From positions 225,939 through 237,227 of the forward strand of contig QKYT01000046.1 in assembly GCA_003550305.1 (NCBI GenBank): DNA of 11,289 nt. Reading direction: 5' to 3'. How positions within the stretch are numbered: position 1 is the first letter of the stretch; every line of letters starts with the position of its first letter. The DNA comes from Glomus cerebriforme (lineage: Eukaryota; Glomeromycota; Glomeromycetes; Glomerales; Glomeraceae). Below are positions 1-6,620 of this stretch, piece after piece. The position numbers and the translations under genes were made by a program. Under the pieces are notes generated by a model. The model ran no database searches. It was not told the origin of the DNA and was given only the letters and a program-made list of their open reading frames with translations.

Positions 1-2276
1 AAAAAAAAAACAAATCCCATTTTTAAAATTTACAGTTTCACAGTTTCACCTTTTCATTTAGACACAACTCCAAAAACGGGGTTTTTTAGCAATACGTCAG
101 AACTTCACAATTATTTTGGAAATTCAAAACCTGTTTCTTTTGAGTCTCTCTATTTGATGATTCGATGAAAGATGTAGATCCCCGCAGCAAATGAAAAAAT
201 TCAAAATATCCGACTAGCAAATTCTGATAAATAAATATTACGTCAAATATTAAAGAAATCAGCACAATGTTACTCTAATAAATCTGAAATTGGAAATATT
301 TTTTTATCAACGATAAAGTAAAATAAAATTGAGAAAGTGTATATATAAATCTTGTAACACACTACATTAAACTTTTTTGCGTTAATAGAAAAATAATTAA
401 TATGCTCTAGTGGGAATTAAAGTTTTCATCATGACCACCTGTCACTCGACGCCCAATTGCTTCATTTCTTTCGGATGAATTAATTGTGTATGTCGATGGC
501 TGTTTGTATCCATTTATTTCGATGTGGTTTGTGCGACAGAAAATATTTGACAACTCTAAACTTACGCTGCTGCGCCATTTAATTAAATAGAATATTTACC
601 GGGTATTTATTCTTTTTGGAACTTTTTCTTTGATAGTCATGCAAGAAAATACCCATATCGGAATTGTAACAATTACCGGCGTTTTATTCCAATCTCCGAT
701 AATCATATGAAGCATTGAAAAAAAAAATCGACAGATCTATGCATAACGCAGCAAAAATTTTTTTTTATGGGTCCGTTACAATGGCATTGTCTAACTTTAT
801 TATACAATCATATGATAGCTAGAATATCGTAACAGATCTAATAAAGAATTTGCATTTAATAAGACTTTATAAAAATAAATGCATTTCACTTAAAAAATGA
901 ATTTCACGTAATGACAAGTATTAACTTATTGGGTAAGGGAGAGGGATGTCATACAATTTATTCGCTGAAGTACAAAATAAATTCCCTTAGTCTACCAATT
1001 TATGAAATAATAAAAAAAGATCATTAATCGAATAGCATACTATAATAAAAAATTGAGTTGCAATAGTTTATTATAATTTTAAGAATTCATTTAACCTTAA
1101 TAGCAAAATAACAATTACAAATTTCCTTTAACATCATATTCTGAATTTTAGTATAGGACTGGTCCTATTTCCATAAATATACCTATAAATGCTCATTCAT
1201 TCTTTATAAATGTACTTTAATACTATGCATTAAATTAATACCTTTTACATATAAATAAATATTATATACATAATATACTACTTCTTCCTTAAGATTTTAC
1301 TTACATTAATTAATCAGTTATAACTTACAAAAATAATTTGATCATTATGTCATCAATAATTTTAAATATAATTTTAATTTTATACTATTTTATTGATTCT
1401 ATATATGTTTGATTAAAAATAAAACCCAAATAGAAAATTATATTTAATATATTAGTATATTTTTTATTAAAGTATAATTTTAAGAAATAAATATAATTTA
1501 AAACTGTATTTTCAAAATATAATGATACTTTCATAAGTGCATGTATATACATTTAGAAAAGATGTATATTAATAGAATAGTCAATAAAAAAAATTATATT
1601 AATATCTATTAAATATTATCCTTTGAAATTTATATCAAAAAATTTGAATTTAAAAATAATTTAAAAATTAACATATAATTAAAAAATTATTTTTGACCAA
1701 TAAATATTATATAATTATTTTATATATATTTATAAAGAGATTTTAATATATTTAGAATTCAGAATTATTTATATATGTAAAATATAAAAAGTATATACTT
1801 AGTTTTAAGTTCTAAACTTAAAATTAAACTATAGTATATATATAAAAAATATATATATATTTATAAAAAGTATACTTAGTTATAAAAATATTATTATACA
1901 TATTTAATATTTTATTAAATAGAAATTATAAATTTTGATTTCTTATAAAATTACAAAAAAACTTATTTTAATTTATTATAATAATTAAAATTATCAATAA
2001 AAATTTTTATAAATACTTTTTATTTTAAAATTAGTAAAATATTATAAAAAATTTAGCTAATAATTTAACTTATTTAATTATCTGAAATGTAAGTATAAGA
2101 CATTTCAAATATGCAATTTGTATCTATATATACATATATACTACCAATTAGACTGTATAATATATTTTTTTTTACTATTATATTTTATTATTATATTTAC
2201 TTTTTAAATATTATTACATATAAATTTGTATTATAATATATTAAATAATACTTTAGATTTATAACAGTTTCCAGTT
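1..2276. other. AT-rich intergenic DNA, no supported gene
   Basis: I see no gene I can support here. Stop codons are dense in all frames. Bases 1-1000 are somewhat less AT-rich than the rest and include a 51-codon open stretch at 435-590 (plus) and one of about 65 codons at about 75-272 (minus), but neither has a recognisable protein or convincing splice sites. Bases 1000-2276 are almost pure A/T with small repeats: an inverted repeat around 1801-1825 (arms AGTTTTAAGT / ACTTAAAATT) and two copies of an AAAAAGTATA(TA)CTTAGTT word near 1787 and 1865. The low-complexity composition is typical of intergenic DNA in AT-rich fungal genomes. Confidence 0.6.
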
Positions 2277-2293
2277 AAATTAATTAGATTATT
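2277..2293. repeat. Left target site duplication (17 bp)
   Basis: The word AAATTAATTAGATTATT occurs here and is repeated exactly at 2566-2582, immediately after a poly-A tail. It marks the left edge of the retrotransposed insert at 2294-2568. The sequence is AT-rich, so some chance similarity is possible, but a 17-base perfect match placed exactly at the end of an A tail is hard to explain otherwise. Confidence 0.8.
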
Positions 2294-2568
2294 TGAGATT
2301 AAGGGAAGATTCAGATAAACTGATTGAAGGAATTATTTTTTAGTGCTAGTACTGGGATATAAGAAAAATCAGAATATAGTATCTAAGGAGAGCTTACTAT
2401 TGGATCTCACTATGAGGAGTAAGGACCTATATTACATAAATATAACAGGGAATATTTTTTCATGTTTAAATTGGTGATAGTGGGTATATTTATAAATTTT
2501 AATCTGTAGTTTTGCTACCTGAAACTTTTAATAAATCATAATTTTCATCTTGTCTTGAAAAAAAAAAA
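2294..2568 (+). mobile_element. Retrotransposed transcript (retrocopy/SINE-like) with A tail
   Basis: A block of about 264 bases, visibly less AT-rich than its surroundings, ends in CTTG followed by 11 A residues (2558-2568). An AATAAA signal lies at 2530-2535, 22 bases before the tail, the normal distance in a polymerase II transcript. A perfect 17-bp direct repeat flanks the whole unit (2277-2293 and 2566-2582; the last A residues of the tail overlap the right copy). These are hallmarks of target-primed reverse transcription by a LINE-type machinery. I find no long open frame and do not recognise the source; it may be a non-coding RNA, a 3' UTR piece of an mRNA, or a truncated LINE end. I see no clear tRNA-type box A/box B pair, which argues against a classic tRNA-derived SINE. 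The exact target duplication suggests a relatively young insertion. Confidence 0.78.
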
Positions 2569-2582
2569 TTAATTAGATTATT
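2566..2582. repeat. Right target site duplication (17 bp)
   Basis: Exact second copy of the 17-base word at 2277-2293. It begins within the last A residues of the tail, so the junction cannot be fixed more finely than three bases. The next bases differ between the two sides (TTTGAGA on the left, ATTCAGA counterpart on the right), which bounds the duplication. Confidence 0.8.
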
Positions 2583-4028
2583 CAGATTTATTAACTAATT
2601 AATTAATGATATTTTAATTTTTAATACTTTATAAATTAATAAATAAATTTAAATAATTTATTAAACTATTAAATATCTATTGAATAATAAATATCTAATA
2701 AATATTAAAATAAATATTAAAATTAATATAAGTAAAAATTATACTAAAAAAATTTTGATATTTACTATTTAAATAAAATTTACAAAACTAAAAATAAGTT
2801 ATTAAATTTAAAAGGTATTAAAAAAAAATATATTTATAAATTTACAATATATATAATTTATGAATTTTAATAATTTTGATGATTTAAATAATTGAAAATC
2901 ATTAATCAATTTAAAAAAAAAATCAAAACCTTCAGAAGATGAAGTTTAGATTTTAGAATTTGGATTATAAATAATTTAATAAAAATAAAAACCAGTAAAA
3001 ATTTTATATTTATTACATCTATTAATGGATTGTCTTTCAAGTTATTCAAGTACAAAATAAACTTGATTTAATAATAATTAAAAAATTTGATTACTTATTT
3101 ACTAAAATAAATAAATAAAGATTTTTGTAATTTACTAGAGCAGGTTAATAAATATATTCAATAATATGTATTTTATAATTCAGATAAAAATATTAAGTTT
3201 TATAAGATTGCTTGTATACTTTATATGATGTATATAAATAAATAAATTAATATATCTAACAATCACATAACTAATTTATCCAAAGATATCTAATATGGTT
3301 TTATTATATTATTATATTTGACTGCTGGTAGATGAAATTTTTTATTCAAATCTTTTATAACTGTAAATTTAATCTCAGTCTGCATATTTGAGACTAGAGC
3401 ATAATTTTATAGTACACCTTGAGTGGATGAAGTGACAATTTGTTATAATATAGACTTCTAACTTGAGATGAACAATTCTTTGCTAATAATGGCGACTTCA
3501 ATTTTTGGTGCATTCTTTTGATTCAATCTCAGAATTGACATTGTGATGGTATATACAGTATATCAGATATTGAAATATATATATATATATTAATTTCAAT
3601 TCAAAAAATGATAGCCAGATAATATATATCATCTCTTTTGTTAGCTTCTTTGAGCGGAAAGAGCTTTTGAATAACATGAATTAGACTCATACCTTAGCTG
3701 CGTACAATGTGGGCAACCAGTAACAGTCTATATTGCATTTTTTTAATTGTAAATATATATACTAACTACATTATTCAAGCTCACAAAAATCGGTGAGAAA
3801 CAATTTTGATTTTCTAATATGTACTGTATGTCAAAGCATCTCGAACCCTAACCCATAAATGAGAGTTTCTTCCCGTTACTTCATACTAATTTTTATTGAA
3901 TGCTATTCATAATACAAAAATAAACATTAAAAATATTGTAATTTAGCAGAATAAGCTATGCTTAGTATCGAACCTATAAAGTTATGCTAAGAATATTTTT
4001 ATAATTCATTCAAATAAATTCTCTATGG
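2583..4028. other. AT-rich intergenic DNA, no supported gene
   Basis: I see no gene here. The stretch is low-complexity A/T to about 3300, then slightly more mixed. It contains a TA microsatellite inside a palindrome at 3570-3599 (TTGAAAT ... ATTTCAA) that could form a cruciform. A CCCTAACCC word at 3846-3854 resembles a fungal telomere unit but occurs only once. The end of the region is downstream of OST5 on the minus strand and probably includes its 3' untranslated sequence. Confidence 0.55.
3570..3599. repeat. TA microsatellite within a palindrome
   Basis: TTGAAAT at the left and ATTTCAA at the right enclose an alternating TA run of about 16 bases, so the whole 30 bases can fold back on itself. 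This is a simple-sequence feature; no role is implied. Confidence 0.6.
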
Positions 4029-4034
4029 TTTATT
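4029..4034 (-). terminator. Candidate polyadenylation signal for OST5
   Basis: TTTATT on the plus strand reads AATAAA on the minus strand, 109 bases after the OST5 stop codon. Such words are common in AT-rich DNA, so this is only a candidate. Confidence 0.35.
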
Positions 4035-4142
4035 TTTGTAAATAAATATTTCAAGAATAAATCTAATTGATAACTACATAAGAATGTACAGAAACATTAT
4101 CTCAGCAACTTAATCATCAAATTTATATTATTATTAATTATT

Positions 4143-4537
4143 TTAAACGTAAATGCCAACAGCCATAAATAAAAATAAAGTTCCAAAACCTAATAATAGT
4201 GAAGCAGGAATAGCAAAAGTTAATTCTTGTATTAATGAAGTTTTTGCCTTTATTCTGTTAACAATTTATTATCAGATAAAAATCATTAAAGATAAAATAT
4301 ATAATCTGATTAGAAATCAATTTCGAAATAATAAAGGATACACAGAGAAAGTACTTGTAGCAACAAATCCTAATAATAATAGTAGAAATGCTAATAAAGG
4401 AAATAAAACCTGTGGTATTGGTGCTTCGTAAGGTTTTGCTACTTGCCAATCCGACTATAAAACAATAAGACATTAGTTAAATTAAAGCGTAAAAGGGTGT
4501 AAGAAAATTAATTAAAAAATCTTACCAGACCAGACAT
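4143..4537 (-). CDS. OST5: Oligosaccharyltransferase subunit Ost5 / TMEM258
   Basis: A small membrane subunit of the ER oligosaccharyltransferase, which transfers the lipid-linked glycan to asparagine on nascent proteins. The model has three exons on the minus strand: 4537-4535 to 4526 (12 bases, M-S-G-L), 4454-4342 and 4254-4143, joined by introns of 71 bases (donor GTAAG, acceptor TATAG) and 87 bases (donor GTATCC, weaker; acceptor AACAG). The product is 78 residues, against 79 for human TMEM258 and 86 for yeast Ost5. Two hydrophobic segments are clear, about residues 19-37 and 55-75. The C-terminal half contains ASLLLGFGTLFLF and ends in GIYV, the same layout and ending (ASL-x-GFG-x-LFL ... 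VGIYV) as TMEM258. The gene is head-to-head with RPS21. The family call is from remembered similarity; the splice model is strongly constrained because all three exons join in phase. Least certain is the GTATCC donor. Confidence 0.88.
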
Positions 4538-4784
4538 TTTATTTTGAAAATCGAGTCAAAAACAAATAAAAAAAAATAATTGCTTTTGTACGTATTTATC
4601 TTAATTTTGTGTGGCAGCTGGTGATTGGCTAAAAAGTCGCGAAAACTGACAATTGTGCAACGCAACAATCACTACCAAAAATCCCAAAAGAAAAAAAAAA
4701 ATAAAAAAAATTCATTTTTCTTATATTGATAAAAACTTCTCTAAATTTTTATTATAATAAACTCACATTAAAAGTTCCTCAAAA
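4538..4784. promoter_or_regulatory. Shared divergent promoter, OST5 / RPS21
   Basis: The 247 bases between the two start codons must hold both promoters or 5' untranslated regions. Visible elements are an inverted CCAAT box (ATTGG at 4624-4628), a TCGCGA palindrome at 4637-4642, a short inverted repeat ATTGT...ACAAT at about 4652-4669, and a long A-rich tract at about 4687-4710. Poly(dA:dT) tracts and CCAAT boxes are common nucleosome-free-region elements in fungal ribosomal protein promoters. No factor binding is shown by sequence alone. Confidence 0.6.
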
Positions 4785-5329
4785 ATGCAAAACGATCAAG
4801 GTATCCAAGTTGATCTTTATCAACCAAGAAAATGGTAAGTTTTCGTTTTTTCGTGATCATGAAATGGATGTTAAATAAATGTCTGAAAATAAATTAGATT
4901 AATTGACTATACTTTTCTTTAATAATCTGTGTAGTTCAGCTACAAACCGACTTATTACTGCAAAAGATCATGCATCAGTTCAAATTAATGTTGGTGAAGT
5001 TGATGAAAAAGGTCATTTAATCCCTAACACTTATACTCGATACGAATTATGTGGTTTCGTCCGTTGTTCAGGAGAATCTGATGATTCTTTAAATCGTCTT
5101 GCTACAGACGATGGATGTAAGTAATTAAGCCGGAATCTTTAATTTATTAAATATGCTTTATGTGAAAATGCTAATCTTTTTTTTTTTTCTGATTTTCCAT
5201 TCAATAAAAGTCCTCAAAAAGTAAGCATTTTTCTCTTAATATAATTTAAATTAGTGTTTTTTTTTTTTGCATTAATTAACATTTTCTTTAACTTACTTCA
5301 TTTAAAGTGTATGGACTCATCAACGCTAA
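4785..5329 (+). CDS. RPS21: 40S ribosomal protein eS21 (Rps21)
   Basis: A component of the small ribosomal subunit needed for 40S maturation. The model has four exons: 4785-4834, 4935-5116, 5211-5220 and 5308-5329, with introns of 100, 94 and 87 bases (donors GTAAGT, GTAAGT, GTAAGC; acceptors GTAG, AAAG, AAAG). The third exon is only 10 bases long. The product is 87 residues, the same length as yeast Rps21. It starts [14 protein letters not shown], with the family core C-S-A-T-N-R (17-22), [11 protein letters not shown] (26-36) and [10 protein letters not shown] (63-72), and ends F-L-K-N-V-W before the stop; the last part exists only if the microexon is included. The Cys17 codon is split across intron 1. 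The start has an AAAATG context. It is divergent from OST5 and convergent with MIM2. Family assignment is essentially certain. Confidence 0.96.
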
Positions 5330-5357
5330 ATCCGACGTATTCTCAAATATTATATTA

Positions 5358-5363
5358 AATAAA
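5358..5363 (+). terminator. Polyadenylation signal for RPS21
   Basis: AATAAA lies 29 bases after the RPS21 stop codon, followed by T-rich sequence. This is the first such word after the stop and at a plausible distance for a short 3' UTR. Confidence 0.5.
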
Positions 5364-5813
5364 ATTTATTTTCCCATATAAATTGAAATTAATTGATTGA
5401 AATTGAATGTCAATTTTCATTGTTGCTAGTGGATTATCTCAAGTTTTTATCAATAAATAATTTATATAAATCAAGTAATTCAAGTTTTCTTAAATTTTAT
5501 TCAAGATCGCAAATCATTCAAATTTTATTTTGCATAAATTAAAGCAAAAAGAAAATGGGTGCATTTGGAACCGGAATTATGAATAAATTCGTAATAAATA
5601 TATATATATATATGTAATCTACCAAAATTATCCTTTTTTCGTAACTTAAGGGTAAATATTAAAGTATTGATTTTCCTCTTCTATAATTAAAAATTGTAAA
5701 AAAAAATTGCATTAGTCGCGTAAAAAGAAAAAAGTAAAAATTGAATATATAAAACAAAAGTTATCCTTTATAACAACTTAAAGTATTTATATTCATTTTT
5801 TTTTCCCTTTCAA
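5364..5813. other. Convergent intergenic region RPS21 / MIM2
   Basis: This stretch separates the 3' ends of two converging genes. It contains a TA microsatellite at about 5596-5613 and long A/T runs. At 5555-5590 a less AT-rich 12-codon stretch with a good AAAATGG start context ends in a GTAATA donor-like word; unspliced it stops after 20 codons, and I cannot identify a following exon, so I do not call it a gene. Polyadenylation of both neighbours probably occurs here. Confidence 0.5.
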
Positions 5814-6304
5814 TCATGGAGATGAAATCGTAGATTTTGTAGAGTCAATTTTAGCTATAGTAATACGTGGATAATAATACCATTCAACAAATCTTGACCA
5901 CGCTATATCAAAAATAAATTTATTATTTAATGTTCATTAAAGTTATTCACGAAAAAATATGTTCATACGAGAACTCACTACTTACTCCAGAAAGAGAATT
6001 TTCTACCTAACCAACGTCCTAACCAAGGAAGTAAAAAAGCAACTAAAATTTGTTGCATTTGTTGAACAAGTTCTTCCCATTCTTCGTCAAAATCAGATAC
6101 ATCCGATAAAGCGTCCTCAGCTTCTTCTTGACCTTGTTGACCATTTATTACTCGTGCTGTATTGTTATTTCCATTATTAAATTGTTGTACCGGTGGTCTT
6201 GTACTAAGATGCTTAGTTAAGTAACCTTCATCAATATAACCACCTTCGTCTGTCGGTACATGTGAATGTGAATTTGTTGCTATTTGTCCTACTACTTGAG
6301 CCAT
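5814..6304 (-). CDS. MIM2: Mitochondrial import protein Mim2-like
   Basis: Probable subunit of the MIM complex of the mitochondrial outer membrane, which with Mim1 inserts helical outer-membrane proteins and helps assemble the TOM complex; the family is fungal. Two exons on the minus strand, 6304-5986 and 5902-5814, are joined by an 83-base intron (donor GTAAGT, acceptor TATAG). The product is 135 residues. Residues 1-60 are polar and low-complexity (N/G/Q-rich 41-60). An acidic stretch with DEEWEE (73-78) leads into a hydrophobic helix (about 85-100) with a G-x3-G pair (G96, G100), followed by R-K-F-S-F-W and, from exon 2, an aromatic basic segment T-W-S-R-F-V-E-W-Y. Acidic-WEE, single membrane helix and the LGRK-F-aromatic end are the Mim2 layout as I remember it. 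Without splicing the frame ends two codons into the intron. It is head-to-head with the ERMARD-like gene. It could be another small tail-anchored mitochondrial protein, but Mim2 fits best. Confidence 0.75.
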
Positions 6305-6620
6305 TGTAAAGTGAGAAGAATTAGTAGGGCATCGTAAAGAAAAGCATACATAATTTCGATTTTGTCACACAATGGCGATCATATACTTTTCGAGACAAAT
6401 CAAATGGGGCGCATTAAATTAAAACAACCAAACTAAGAAATAATCTATGATCATATACTAAGATTTGTCACAAAAATACACATAAAAAGTTTGTACTAAG
6501 TTTTATTGAAAAAATTTGATTTTTTCGTCATTCGATTTTTGGAAATGATCGACAAATATCACGTGATAATATGAGCGACACGACGAGCGGATCATATACA
6601 GTATACTTATTATCTGAAGT
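6305..6620. promoter_or_regulatory. Shared divergent promoter, MIM2 / ERMARD-like
   Basis: The 316 bases between the two start codons hold three exact copies of GATCATATAC on the plus strand (6377-6386, 6449-6458, 6590-6599), two copies of TTTGTCACA (6361-6369, 6464-6472) with a reverse-orientation GACAAATC at about 6394, and a palindromic CACGTG E-box at 6560-6565, which in fungi is bound by bHLH factors such as Cbf1. Repetition of these words within one short promoter suggests regulatory sites, but no factor is known to me for GATCATATAC. Confidence 0.55.

Noticed and set aside
75..272. About 65-codon minus-strand open stretch
   Set aside because: No family resemblance and no start codon in a convincing context; could be a chance frame or an exon of a gene beyond the window, which I cannot show.
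435..590. 51-codon open stretch, less AT-rich than its neighbours
   Set aside because: No recognisable protein, no good start and no matching splice sites nearby; length is within chance expectation.
2335..2360. Possible tRNA-type box A in the retrocopy (TAGTGCTAGTACTGG)
   Set aside because: No box B at the right distance, and the polyadenylation signal points to a polymerase II transcript.
3846..3854. CCCTAACCC telomere-like word
   Set aside because: Single occurrence without tandem units; chance or relic at best.
3836..3862. Minus-strand GGTTCGAGA word resembling a tRNA T-loop
   Set aside because: The flanking bases do not form the five-pair T-stem and no cloverleaf can be drawn around it.
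4153..4431. 92-codon open frame on the plus strand opposite OST5
   Set aside because: It is the antisense shadow of OST5 exons 2 and 3; the minus strand gives a recognisable two-helix protein ending in GIYV, while the plus frame is low-complexity.
5959..6180. 73-codon open frame on the plus strand opposite MIM2
   Set aside because: Shadow of the MIM2 coding sequence; no recognisable protein and no splice signals of its own.
6571..6618. Upstream first exon (ATG at 6571, donor GTATGT at 6619, acceptor at 6650) for the ERMARD-like gene
   Set aside because: The splice signals look good, but the join puts the following exon out of frame and hits a stop at once, so ATG 6621 was kept.
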